Counted from the first letter of the stretch, positions 1-11,359 are shown. The stretch: DNA of 64,000 nt from Deinandra increscens subsp. villosa (GCA_039602395.1 JBCNJP010000023.1:91536177-91600176); one strand, 5' to 3'. Notes: generated by a model not told the origin, from the sequence alone. Translations and numbers: made by a program.

Positions 1-200
1 GAAAGCATCACAACTCAACTGGTTCACGCCTTGTTGGTTAAAATTCGGAGACCTGAGTTCGAAACCAGTAAGCAACGTTTTTTTAATAGTGAATTGGAAA
101 ATCATGCTTTTATAAAGAACCAAGAGAAGCCAGCAGGAATCGAACCTGCGACCTGCAATTCGAAAGGCAGGGACTAAACCATTGGACTGCCAGTGAGTTT
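1..200. repeat. tRNA-like / SINE-like fragments
   Basis: Two short stretches resemble the internal pol III promoter of tRNA genes. One is on + near 50-72 (GAGTTCGAAACC, B-box-like). The other is on - at about 127-190, where the reverse strand reads GGTTCGATTCC (B box) preceded by a D-arm-like segment. The arms do not close into a proper acceptor stem, so neither is called a tRNA. They look like tRNA-derived SINE heads or degraded tRNA copies. Confidence 0.3.
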
Positions 201-1740
201 AGATATGTAACAGTTCAAAAATATATATCCAGTTCAAAAACCCTAATCGACGAGACCTCCATTTTTTATGTTAATTGTTAAACAATGGTTATTTTAATAA
301 ATTATTGCAATTAGTTTTTTTATTTTTTGTTGTGTGACCCGACTTGAACCGAATATCCGACCCGAACATATAAACCAAGTTCAAAACCTAGCGACAACCT
401 AAATTTTTTTTGACCCTTGAGTTTCGGCCCGGGCTAAGTTTCCGGTCAAGCTTCGTCACTGCGTAAGAATGTTATTGCTACTACCGTCGATATTATATGT
501 AAACTAATTAATTTTTAACTGTTTTGCCTCAGCCCTCAAGAAAGCTCACTGTTATGAATTTAATGGGCCAACTACCACCATGTTCAAGAAGCCTAACAAT
601 TGAGCTAAGGAAGCCCAACAACTTGAGGAATATAAGCAGGTTGTTAGAAAGAATTAGGAAGAAAGGAATATTGTTAGACAAATGGTCATCTTCTTCTCTA
701 CTAATTCTGTACTCTTTTCTCATCAAATTCCTCGAATGAAATAAGCAATTCCTTCTCATCTCTTGTCTAATTTGAGTTCTAGTATTTCTAAATTGAGTGA
801 TCACTTCACTCACATGTGCTAGCCCACTAAAGCCAAACAACTCGCAGCCAACTTGCAGTCCGTAAATCCACAACAGCCCATCCCTTGCTTTGATCTGCCA
901 CAGGCCCACACACGGCCCAAATTGCTAACCGATCTACATTTTTGAGTGCCAGCCCACATTCTTTTTTTATTTATTTTTTATTTTTTTAATTGTGCACTTT
1001 CATGACATCTCAAACAACCAAATAAAGACACACATTATTTATTTTAACGACAATCAGTCGACTTGTGAGTTCAATGAGATGTTGAGCTACGCGACACCAC
1101 CTAAATTCATCAAGTTCTAGAGGATACTCATCCACTGTGGTAAAAACCCTAAGAATCGGGATCGAGCTTGGGACCTTTCAGCCACCCCAAACTCAATCAT
1201 TCATGCTCCATACCATTCGGACGAAACTCCGATAATAAAAAAAAACACACACACAAACACCCAGTCACCTTCTTGATGAACCATGTTGGATTCACTTCCC
1301 ACGTCAAAATTATTCATTTGAAAAAAAAAGAAAAGAAAACCCATCGTTTTTTATTTTTAGCTTAACTTTTAGCTCGCCGTCTCACTTAAATCTATAAAAT
1401 TTAATTATTATTATAAACCAAATATGTATCATTTCTCTAGTATATGCAAACAAATCAAGCTAATTTTACATATAGCTCAATCTGTAAGTTAGAAGCCATC
1501 CAGCTAGCTACTTAGCTGGTATCGATGTCTTTTGGAAGATTTGATAAGCCCAAATGATGTTCCTCTTCCTCGTACGTATATATGCGGCAAATGGGATTAA
1601 TTATTCCTTATAAGAGAGCTTATCTACAACCTTTTGGGAATGTCCACAAGCTATATTCCGTACCAAATCTAATACGGCCTTTTTGTTTGTCAACTCTTAT
1701 CATTTGTCAACCCATCTATCTATTTGCACTTTATAATTCT
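201..1740. other. AT-rich spacer upstream of first NRT2 gene
   Basis: No convincing coding sequence was seen. The stretch holds A/T runs, a short antisense-repeat-like segment near 1040-1230, and the distal promoter of the nitrate transporter gene starting at 1837. Small open frames here have no recognisable domain and lack coding character. Confidence 0.5.
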
Positions 1741-1750
1741 AAACAAAGCC

Positions 1751-1760
1751 TATATATACA
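1751..1760 (+). promoter_or_regulatory. TATA box of first NRT2 gene
   Basis: TATATATACA lies 77-86 bp upstream of the ATG at 1837. Transcription about 30 bp downstream would leave a 5' leader of about 50 nt. It is the best-placed TATA element, but a second AT-rich motif nearby could also serve. Confidence 0.55.
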
Positions 1761-1836
1761 CACTATATCACCAACACAACTTATAAAACATTAATCATTA
1801 GTTCAAGATTTCAAGCCTAAGAGATATTTAGTAAAG

Positions 1837-4131
1837 ATGCCTGAGATTGAAGGCTCTCCGGGAAGCTCTATGCATGGTGTCACGGGCCGCGAATCGGTGA
1901 TGGCCTTCTCCGTGGCGTCCCCGATGGTGCACACGGACCGCACCGCAAAATTCGACCTGCCCGTGGACTCCGAGCACAAGGCCACCGTGTTTAAACTGTT
2001 TTCGTTTGCAAACCCGCACATGAGAACCTTCCACCTCTCCTGGATCTCCTTTTTCACCACTTTTGTCTCCACCTTCGCGGCCGCCCCCTTGGTCCCCATC
2101 ATCCGGGACAACCTCGATCTCACCAAAGCCGATATAGGGAACGCGGGTGTGGCGTCCGTCTCAGGGAGCATTTTCTCGAGGCTGGTCATGGGAGCGGTGT
2201 GCGACTTGTTGGGACCGCGGTACGGGTGCGCGTTCCTCATCATGCTTTCCGCACCGACCGTGTTTTGCATGTCGTTTGTTAGTGATGCTAGTGGGTACAT
2301 CGCGGTGAGGTTCATGATCGGTTTCTCGTTGGCTACGTTTGTGTCGTGCCAGTACTGGATGAGTACGATGTTTAATAGCAAGATTATCGGGGTGGTGAAT
2401 GGGACCGCGGCTGGTTGGGGGAACATGGGCGGTGGTGCGACGCAACTGCTTATGCCCGTGTTGTTTGAGATCATCAAGAAGGCGGGTGCGACACCGTTCA
2501 CGGCTTGGAGGATCGCGTTTTTCATACCGGGATGGCTTCATGTGATTATGGGGATACTTGTGCTCACTCTTGGTCAAGATTTGCCTGATGGTAACCTTGG
2601 TGCTCTTCAGAAGAAGGGTGATATTGCCAAAGATAAATTCGGCAAGGTAAACTTAATACATTAACTATCTGTCATTTGGTCGAATGGTATGGGACGCACG
2701 GGAATACTCAGTTACATAATCTATGTTTTTATCTTTTTTTTTAGGTTTTATGGTATGCAGTTACAAACTATCGGACATGGATCTTTGTTCTTCTTTATGG
2801 TTACTCGATGGGTGTGGAGCTAACAATTGATAACGTCATCGCCGAGTACTTCTATGATAGGTATATATAACACACGTTTCTAAAATTTTATTTATTAAAT
2901 TAATAAAAAGTAGTTACTCTTATAAGTTATAACCGTCGATTAAAAACTTCAATATGGGCTAAGACTTTGTGTATTGGGCATGAAGTACCGGGCTTCATAG
3001 CGCTCCAACACCACCCCAAAGGTATTATAGATGAAAATTTTGGTTGCCTTGTTATGAACATAGCACCCCTTAATCCTTTTTCTGATTGGTTCATTTCCTT
3101 AATCCTTTTTTATATTGGTTGATGAAGATTTTAAAAAAATATAAATTAATATAATTGGATAATAAATTTGGAGAACGTTATGAATTAGACTTTATACACT
3201 ACACTTAAAAAGATCATAAAGACATGTCATAAAGCCCTTTTAAGATATTACTGTATATGTATGTATTATAGACTTATAGTACTTTGTTGGGTTAAAACTT
3301 AAACGTGTATTTAGTAATTAGCCCTAAATTAACTACGAGAACTAAAATCTTTACAAAGTATTGTTAAAACTAAATCAACTCACCCACAATTTTAAATTTT
3401 ATGTAAAAAAATGAAATAAACCAACTCATTGAGGAAGTTGTATTAATGTTTATTATAATTACAGATTTGACCTAAAGCTTCATCTTGCCGGAATCATTGC
3501 GGCTTGCTTCGGCATGGCAAACCTTCTAGCACGTCCATTTGGAGGTTTCACATCAGATTACATGGCAAAACGATTCGGAATGCGCGGCCGGCTCTGGAAC
3601 CTATGGCTCCTACAAACCGCGGGTGGTGTTTTTTGTGTCTGCCTCGGCTTAGTCAACTCGTTGACCTTAGCCATCACCTTTATGATGTTGTTCTCCATCG
3701 GGGCACAAGCGGCATGCGGGGCCACATTCGGCGTCATTCCATTCATCTCCCGACGATCACTTGGAATCATATCCGGAATGACGGGGGCGGGTGGGAACTT
3801 CGGGTCCGGGCTAACCCAACTCATATTCTTCGCGAATGCCTCGTTTTCGACGGAGAAAGGGTTGACTTACATGGGTTTGATGATCATATGTGCAACACTT
3901 CCGGTGAGTTTGGTTCACTTCCCGCAATGGGGGAGCATGTTTTTGCCTCCTAGTAAGGATATTGTCAAAGGGAGTGAAGAGAATTACTATGTTTCGGAGT
4001 GGACCGAGGACGAAAAGCAGAAAGGGATGCACGAGGCGAGTCTTAAGTTTGCCGAGAACAGCCGGTCGGAGCGTGGTGGGAAGGTCGCGTCGGCTCCAAC
4101 GCCACCGGGGAACACTCCTAACCATGTTTGA
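1837..4131 (+). CDS. NRT2: NRT2-type high-affinity nitrate transporter (3 exons)
   Basis: Major-facilitator nitrate/nitrite porter (NNP family) of the plasma membrane. NRT2 proteins import nitrate with protons, usually with partner NAR2/NRT3. Exons are 1837-2646, 2745-2860 and 3465-4131, all GT-AG, with phase 0 and phase 2 introns. Together they give 530 residues, the usual NRT2.1-type length. Family signatures are visible: AGWGNMGGG at residues 192-200, GAGGN at about 416-420, the MFS-like FGMRGRLW loop after TM8, and the C-terminal end NTPNHV. The start was chosen because the N-terminus leads directly into the conserved FDLPVDSEHKAT segment. Intron 1 is 98 bp; intron 2 is 604 bp and AT-rich, much longer than in the paralogue at 11359-9602, which lies tail to tail with this gene. 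No disabling change is seen. Assignment to NRT2 is firm; which NRT2 subtype is inference. Confidence 0.95.
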
Positions 4132-4341
4132 TTTCTAAAAGTTTTAAGTGTGTGATTGTGTGGTTAAATGAATAGGAATAAACATGTAAAACGACAGAAT
4201 CACATTTTGTGGTACCAAATTGGGTGGGAAGGTGCTCCTATGTGGTATTATTGTCAACGAACATGCATGCCACATCGTACCGATTCTTCCTTGTCGGCTT
4301 GTCTTCACTATTAATCCGTTCTCTGTAACTACATGTTTGTC

Positions 4342-4347
4342 AATAAA
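4342..4347 (+). terminator. Likely poly(A) signal of first NRT2 gene
   Basis: AATAAA lies about 210 bp after the stop codon at 4131 and is followed by a T-rich stretch. Placement suits a plant polyadenylation signal, but plant signals are loose, so this is a suggestion. Confidence 0.45.
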
Positions 4348-4359
4348 ATCATTGTCTAT

Positions 4360-6477
4360 TTTCTTATGGTGGTTGTAGTTCTGTTTAACTAACTCATATA
4401 ATTATATGAAAAGATCATTACAATCTAATATTGTTCCATTTAAACTTGGAACCTTTTGATCGAAGACTCGTGATGTTTTTACTTTGCATGTATCAAGGTT
4501 GCAGAAGTCGTTAGGCGCTATGAGTTTAGTTGATTCGGGAGTTGTGAGTACTTGGTCTAGGCGGAAAGTACTCACGGAGTACCTGGACATGGTAATTATA
4601 AAGAAAAAGATTTTCTAGAAAATATACATATTTAAATACTAATTTTGATAACATAACACGTGAACATTAATATTGGTCATCCATAGTGGTGAAATTATCT
4701 TTTTGTTTAATGGTAGTCACGCTATAATTTTATATTTTTACACTTGTAAATATATATTGTAATAGCTAGTTTCATTCTATAACAATCGGCCTTCCTTAAC
4801 ATGCCAACGTCTTTGGGTCACATTCACGCGTTGGTCATGATAACGTCACTCCAGGCCACCACTCCTAGTTCTCGTTGATCACGATTGGCTTCCTCTAGGT
4901 CATGTCTGGTCGGCTCAATCAATTATCCGTATAACTTATTTGAAACAAGTCTGATATCCTACAATTAATTTAATCAATAATAATCGACCTTCCATAATGG
5001 CCAAGCTCCTTGATACTTTTTTTGAACGGCAAAATTTCACACCATTTATATATCATTTAAATGATATATAGATATCTATATTTGTTCATAAAAAAAGGTC
5101 ATTTGTACGTTATTAAATAAACTAATAAGATGCATACTAGTATTAACGTATGCAAAAATATTAATAAAAATGAAAAGATGTCATCATGCTCATGAGGGTA
5201 ATTAAAGAAGATCCGAATATATTAATATTAATTAATACAATAATATTGAATCCTTTTAAATATATTAAGAAATAGACCATGAAGCTGCCATGAAAACAGC
5301 TTGCCAGAATAGCACGCGAGGAAATTAAAAAAGATTAACGATAAGTACAAAAGTCATAATGATAACTTGAAATCCTAGTCTGCAAAAAGCCAATAAAGCT
5401 CCAGGAAGTACGGCACAATATGTACGGCTGCTTATACTCTTTCTTTACTCAACCCACTAAAACTAGTTACTTTATTTTGAAGTTATGAATCCTAAATCCC
5501 ATGAACAAACAAATCAAGATTCATCATAAATAACAACATAAACATGATTATATAACAATATTTCAATGAGTTCACCTCCAAATTCGACATCTTCAGCCAA
5601 ACGTAACCCATCTACTACGTACCCAATTAAAAACCCAATCATGGTTACATGGATCGGATGAAAAAGAATCCTTTTAACGGTAAACTCTGATTTCTGACAT
5701 GCCACTACTGACATCATCCGATCATCTTCATTATTAATTATGAGGAAACTCATTATAGGTGAAGAAACCCTTTTGACCCAACATACAACCCTTATTTTTT
5801 TTATGACCGGCGAACATAAAACCTTCCATTTTTATAGTCATTGAGTACCCTACCTCAAATACTTGGATTAGGGATCATTGATGGATGAAAAAGTACTTAA
5901 ATAAAAGTAAAAAAAAAAAAAATTGGATATATTTCTCATGCAAATCTTCAGAAATCAAAACTGAAGATCTGGCAAAATCATTTTGGTTCAACTCACCCTC
6001 TTGCTTCTTCATGAAAGAAACCATACACACACACCTTATGTGTGTAGTACTCAATTTTCCCCTCCCCTTACAGGAAATCTTACTTTAATTTCAAAAGTTG
6101 CACAATATATATCCCCTCTTGATCTTTCAAGCTTGCATCTTTTAAATCCCGAGGTTTAGTTTCTATATTAACTTTTTTTAACGGTATTTGGATCAGAGAG
6201 GGACACCAGTCCACTCGATCATCTTCATTCCTCGAGTATAGAATTCGAAGATCACTCTTAGCAGGTAATTCATCGTAGGTGAGAAAACTCTCCATCCAAC
6301 ATCTATCCCCTATTTTTGTGTCACATGTGAGAACTGAGCCCAAGACCTCTTAATTTTAATATCTATGGGTGCGTCACCTCAACCAATTGAACTGGATATC
6401 ATTGACATGTTCTATATTAATTAAGTCTAACCACTAACTATGGAAATTTAATATGCATTTGTATAAAAATGATATAA
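4360..6477. other. AT-rich spacer between the NRT2 genes, left part
   Basis: No gene was recognised. It contains the first copy of a duplicated noncoding segment (5100-5450) and a region at 5750-6400 of antisense, repeat-like sequence without a coherent reading frame. Short open frames on both strands show no domain. Confidence 0.5.
5100..5450 (+). repeat. Duplicated noncoding segment, copy A
   Basis: This stretch is recognisably the same as 8795-9265, in the same orientation. Shared landmarks in order are AAACTAATAAGAT, GAAAAGATGTCATC, an AATTAATACAA run, an AAGGAAATTAAAAA-type stretch, and a core of about 57 bp (5382-5438) that includes GGAAGTACGGCA and TGTACGGCTGCTTATACT. The core is far better conserved than its flanks. 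No open frame or known RNA family is recognised. Confidence 0.7.
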
Positions 6478-7485
6478 GGGGAGGCGGTATGAAGAGCGGC
6501 TCCAAGCCCGGCTCCTCATGAACTGCGCGGTTCGATCCCGGCAACCACACCGCCTGATCCGGTTCCCCTCCCTCAGCTCCAATTTGTGGTCTTCGACGGG
6601 TTCTCCAAGCCGGCGAGAGCCGCCCACTTTTGCCCGTTATTTTTTGACCATTGCCTTCAACGACTACTTTTTTTTCTTCTTTTTTACCAATTACCACTAT
6701 AAATACTATCATATTTTATAACATTTTTACACACATCTTCTTCTTTCACTTAACAAAAACCTCTTTAACATATCTTCTAATTCTTTATTCATGGATCGAT
6801 CAAAGAAAAACTCACCCGCTCTCACGAAAAAATCCACCGCTCCCACCAAAAAATATAAATCGAAGGTTCGAAATACCGGTCAATCCTCAAACGCAAATCC
6901 TCCACCCCAATCACAAGCGACTTTTTTCACACCACATACTTCTCAACAATCGTACATTGATCTCCTATCCGGACGTTATGGGGTTCAAGGGTAGTTATAT
7001 TTCCCACATTCTTCCCAAATGCATCAATTCCCCTCTAACGTCATGTACCAAAACACACAATTTCGAGAGTCAAGACGTCAAAGCGATTCCGAATCCGAAG
7101 ATGAAGTTGAAGAAGAAGTCGGAGAAGAAGAAGAGCTTGCGGTTGAAGAAGAGGAGATCGAGGTGATGGACGAAGACGTCCAAGTGATTACAAAGAAGAA
7201 AGGTAAATTTCCGATGAGAGCGAAATGTAAAACTTGAACGTCGGAGGAAGAGCTTAATTTGACAAAAGCTTATATTCATTGGACCGAAGATGGCAAAAAA
7301 GCGGATCAACAATCCCGCGATTCGTTTTGGGGTAAAGTTCTTGCCCATTTTGACGGTTTGATGGGTGCACCTAGTGGGCGAACTAGGGACCATCTAAGCT
7401 CAAATTGGAAGAAGTTGAATACGAAATGTCGAACTTCAATGGTCTCTACATTCAATCGGTAAAAAAACATTTATTTTTTTTAACT

Positions 7486-7523
<38 letters not shown>

Positions 7524-7534
7524 TCGAGTTAGCC

Positions 7535-7747
7535 TACATCCAGCAAAAACGCTACATCCATTGCGGATTCATCTGGGGCGTCCATCAAGATCATCCAACA
7601 GCCAGGATCTATGGTGTTTCCGCCTATGGTGTTTTCGGTGGGGGGAAAAACACCATAGGCGGAAACACCATAGATCCTGGCTGTTGGATGATCTTGATGG
7701 ACGCCCCAGATGAATCCGCACTGGATGTAGCGTTTTTGCTGGATGTA
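7535..7747. mobile_element. Near-perfect foldback (hairpin) element
   Basis: Arms 7535-7635 and 7647-7747 (101 bp each) are reverse complements with a single mismatch (TTG against GTG at about 7562) around an 11-base loop. The whole unit sits in the intron of the broken Harbinger ORF1, next to a TA microsatellite. Such long perfect arms indicate a recent foldback/MITE insertion. A transcript across it would form a long duplex suited to small-RNA processing. Confidence 0.75.
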
Positions 7748-7759
7748 TTTTACCCCAAA

Positions 7760-7952
7760 CCTATATATATATATAGGGAGAGGATCATTTGAGAACCAAT
7801 TGGGTTTGAGAACTAAAAAGAACTAATTTGAGCCACAAGTTTATTTACATGTATCCCCCTCCCATGAATTGTAGTGATCCCCCTTGAAATTTGTGGTTGA
7901 GATTTAGTTCTCAAAAGTTTTCAAAATAAAAAGTTCTCATTTGAACCTAACC

Positions 7953-8000
<48 letters not shown>
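7760..8000. mobile_element. Small inverted-repeat element in TA microsatellite
   Basis: Between two (TA)n runs lies about 185 bp with imperfect inverted ends: GGGAGAGGATCATTTGAGAA on the left and, on the reverse strand of the right end, GGGGTTAGGTTCAAATGAGA. Insertion into TA microsatellites is common for some plant MITEs. Family is uncertain, and the long (TA)n at 7956-8000 is part of the target. Confidence 0.5.
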
Positions 8001-8003
<3 letters not shown>

Positions 8004-8540
8004 CTTGTTCATTTTTTTGTAATAGACTAATATTTGGGCAAGTGGGAGTGCGGATGTGGACGTTTTGATGAAAGCCCAAAACTTGTATAAAGAAATATAC
8101 GAGAAAAATGGGTTTGCTCATTTGGCGTATTGGGTCGAGGTAAAAGACCATCCAAAGTGGGCTCCGGTTGCGAATTTAGTTGGTGAAATACCGGAACCGG
8201 GTAAAAGGATGAAGACGTCCGAGTCGGGGAACTACACAACTTCGAATGATGTTGGGTCGTCTTTTTTAAAATTGTAGTCGTCTTTTTTTAATTTCAAGTA
8301 TTGTATCGTTTAATTTCCTAATATTAGTGGTTTGTTTTTTTTTATGAAAGTTTATTAAAAGTTGTTCAAACTGAAAAAAAAAATCGGATATATACGTGGC
8401 TTCACCAAGCGCGCCACACCACAACCATACCATATAGTGTGGCTTGACATGGCTTTAAAACACCCTATTTGAGTTGGCCGATGATGATTGGTTGGTGAGC
8501 ATCGCTTCACCAAGCCATGTCACAACCATACTCCCTCCCC

Positions 8541-9327
8541 TAAGGGTGTTTGAATTAGTATCCAGGGTCGAATAAGAACTTGGCGTTTTTGAAAAATTTT
8601 ATAAAAATATGATGTGACAGATTAGATGACGCGTTTTAGAGTTCTTGTTATGTTCTATACTGATGCTCTATACGTGTATATATATATATATTATACATAG
8701 ATATAAAACATGTGATCGCTGCCCATTCGGTACTAAGTATACTGCATGCTCATTTAAACAAAATTCAATGCGTACTGCAAGTTTGTACGCTATTAGCTAT
8801 TATATAAACTAATAAGATACGGGCAAAGTACTACTAACATATTTTTATAAGTTTCGAATTGAATGAAAAGATGTCATCTCATCAGGGTAATTAAAGATTA
8901 CTTAAAGATCGTAGATCTGAATTAATACAAGAATATTTAATACTTGTAAATTAAGAAATAAATCAGCAAGTTGCGTTAGAACGATGAAAAACAACTTGCA
9001 AGATTATTAATATAATACATACCATATGCAAGGAAATTAAAAAGATTGACCATAATCAATGGATTCAAAGCTAATATAATATGTCGTTACCAATACATAT
9101 AAAACATAAAATATGAAAATTACAGAATCCATAATAAATTTAATGAAAACTGCAAACCCTAGTGTACTATTATACATGTGATAAGAACATGATGCGGTTT
9201 GCAAAAAGCCAAAGCTCCGGGAAGTACGGCAAAATATGTACGGCTGCTTATACTAATTATTTCTTTTTTCTTTATTCTTTATTGATGATACTTCTATTCC
9301 TATATTATTATTTTTCACCCTCATATT
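8541..9327. repeat. Spacer with duplicated noncoding segment, copy B (8795-9265)
   Basis: No gene was seen. From about 8795 to 9265 the sequence follows copy A (5100-5450) in the same order and orientation, with the strongest match in the core at 9200-9254 (GCAAAAAGCCAAAGCTCCGG, GTACGGC, TGTACGGCTGCTTATACT). Copy B is longer because of extra AT-rich sequence before the core. Confidence 0.7.
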
Positions 9328-9553
9328 TCTAATCTCACATCGTGTTTACTGCGGTTCGAGTTTATATCGGATCGTGTCTGACTTTTTCAAACTCTAACTT
9401 TATTTTTTTAAAGAAAACTTTCAAACATTAAAAAAGTGAGATGCTCACGGCTAATGTTTGAAAAGTTAAAAATGTTAAATTTACAGTTTGAAAAAGTTGA
9501 TTAATCGTCCGATACAACCTCAAACAGCAGTCTGGACCCGATGTGATATTAGA
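9328..9553. mobile_element. Foldback MITE beside the 3' end of second NRT2 gene
   Basis: The ends are TCTAATCTCACATCG and, on the reverse strand of the right end, TCTAATATCACATCGGG. Inner parts also pair (CTTTTTCAAACT with AGTTTGAAAAAG; TTTCAAACATTA with TAATGTTTGAAA), so the whole 226 bp folds on itself with arms of about 105 bp. It lies about 50 bp beyond the stop codon of the minus-strand NRT2 gene and may be in its 3' UTR. Confidence 0.6.
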
Positions 9554-9601
9554 TAGTGATGGTGTAGGAATAGATCATCCCTTATTCATTTTCCCGAATC
9601 C

Positions 9602-11359
9602 TTAAACTTGTTGCATAGGCGAGGTATACGGCGGGGTTTCCGCTACGGCAACCACCAATCTCTTCCCACGCTCACCCCGGCTATTCTCGGCGAACTTCAT
9701 GCTTCCGACGTGCAACCCCATCTCTCGTTCCACCTCGCTATACTCCGAGCAATAGTAATACTCTTCATTGTACTTCTCATCCTTCGACCCCGGTAAAAAC
9801 ATACTCCCCCATTGCTGAAAGTGGATAAACGCCACCGGAACCGTCAAAACCACCGTCATCACACCCATCCACGTCAACCCGGCCGCTGTCGAAAACCTTG
9901 AACCGGAGAAAAACAGAAGTTGTGTCAACCCACCACCCACATTGCCACCAGCACCGGTTAAGCCCGATAGAATGCCGAGAGACCGTCGGGAAACGAATGG
10001 GATGATGCCGTAAGTGGCACCACATGCGGCTTGTGTTCCCGCGGCCATGAGCATCATTGAGAGTATCGCGATTGGTAGGGAATCGGATTGGCCGAACCAT
10101 ATGCAGAAAACTCCTCCTAGAGTTTGGGTGATCCATAAGGTCCATAGTCTACCCCTCATGCCGAATTTACGAGCCGATAGATCCGACATGTAGCCGCCGA
10201 ATGGGCGGGTGATGAAGTTAGCCATTCCAAAACTGGCTGCAACCACTCCTGCTGTGTGTAGCTTTAAACTAAACCTATTTCACATTTCATGAAACAAAGA
10301 GAATTGTTAACTATCTGATAAGAAAAAGTGCAGTTTGTATAATAACTTAATAACCCTTGTTTAGCTATCTACCTGTCAAAGAAGTATTCAGAGATGACAT
10401 TATTTAAGCACAGCTGCACACCCATTGAATATCCATAGATCAAGAAAAAGACCCATGTCCTATAATTTGTCACAGCAGCTCTAAACACCTGAAATAGATC
10501 ACACAAAAATAAATTCCTTCAGTATATATAACTTGTTATCTTTATGTTACATGTTGCAATATTTATAAGATTATATATTGACCTTAGAGAATTTATCCTT
10601 TGAAGCTCCTCCATCCTTTAGAACTTGAGCAAAGTTTCCATCAGGCAAATCTTGGCCGTAGATTAAAACAAGGGTCCCAATGATGAGATGAAACCATCCA
10701 GGAATAAAGAAAGCAATCCTCCAAGCAGTAAAAGGAGTGACTTCAAGCATATGAGTTATCCCATGGAAGAGCACCGGCATCAGCAGCTGCGTAAGGCCGC
10801 CTCCGGCATCACCCCACCCGGCCGACACCCCATTTACGACCCCTATAATCTTCCCGTTAAACATCACACTCGTCCAGTACTGGCACGACACGAATGTGGC
10901 CAACGAGAACCCGATCATGAACCTGACCGCCACGTAGCCTCCAGCGTCCGCCACAAACGAGACGCTGAAGACCACGGGAGCGGCCAACAGGTTGATGACC
11001 GAGCAACCGTACCTCGGGCCGATGAGGTCGCAGAGCACGCCCATCACGAGGCGCGAGAGGATGCTCCCCGAGACGGACGCGATTCCCGCGTTGGAGATGT
11101 CGGCCCGGGTGAGGTTGAGATTGTCCCGGATGATGGGGACGAGCGGAGCGGCCGCGAAGGTGGAGATGACACAAGTGCAAAAAGAGAGCCATGAGAGATG
11201 GAAAGCTCTCATATGGGGCTGTTTTAAAGACAAGATTTTCATCTTTGTAGCCTTGTTTTCGGAATCCACCGGGAGGGCGAAGGTCCGCCGCGAACCGGTG
11301 GTGGTTGGGGGGAAGGATATGATTTCTTCATGCTCCGGGATGGTGGGGGAAGAAGCCAT
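9602..11359 (-). CDS. NRT2: NRT2-type high-affinity nitrate transporter, paralogue (3 exons)
   Basis: Second NNP-family nitrate transporter on the opposite strand, 3' end facing the first. Exons on - are 11359-10583, 10488-10373 and 10274-9602; introns are 94 and 98 bp with GT-AG ends and the same phase 0/phase 2 positions as the gene at 1837. The product is 521 residues. Visible signatures are FALPVDSENKAT near residue 27, AGWGDAGGG at 180-188, the conserved TM4-5 run FMIGFSLATFVSCQYW, a second glycine-rich motif GAGGN in exon 3, and the FGMRGRLW loop. The N-terminus and C-terminus (TSPMQQV) differ from the paralogue, so the copies are not recent. Expected role: proton-coupled nitrate uptake at the plasma membrane with a NAR2-type partner. 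No damage is seen. In Arabidopsis NRT2.1 and NRT2.2 are also arranged tail to tail, which fits this layout. Confidence 0.95.

Larger units (their letters stand above)
6791..8276 (+). pseudogene. PIF/Harbinger ORF1, Myb/SANT-like protein, disrupted
   Basis: The coding pieces match the plant Harbinger-associated Myb/SANT-like DNA-binding protein, often mis-annotated as glutathione S-transferase T3-like. The order is a Ser/Pro/Gln-rich N-terminus, an acidic patch of Glu repeats (about 7090-7180), a SANT-like segment (TSEEELNLTKAYIHW ... RTRDHLSSNWKKLNTKC) and the C-terminal part ending near 8276 (HPKWAPV). Breaks are an in-frame TAG at 6992-6994, a TGA at 7235-7237 where a Trp is expected, and a one-base frameshift near 7430. 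An intron, donor GT near 7460 and acceptor AG near 8026, is filled by a TA microsatellite, a hairpin element and another small element. This protein normally helps the transposase bind the element ends; this copy cannot be made intact. Confidence 0.7.
6478..8540. mobile_element. PIF/Harbinger-type element with ORF1 only
   Basis: The element is bounded by terminal inverted repeats GGGGAGGCGGTATG (left) and GGGGAGGGAGTATG (right, reverse strand). It is flanked by TAA on both sides (6475-6477 and 8541-8543), the three-base TSD typical of PIF/Harbinger elements. Inside is a broken Myb/SANT-like ORF1 gene on + (6791-8276) whose intron has been invaded by a long hairpin element and a second small element. 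No transposase (ORF2) is seen, so the copy is non-autonomous. Confidence 0.75.

Noticed and set aside
10688..11194. Plus-strand 168-codon frame opposite NRT2 exon 1
   Set aside because: Charged low-complexity product typical of the antisense of a GC-biased exon; the minus strand is a clear transporter.
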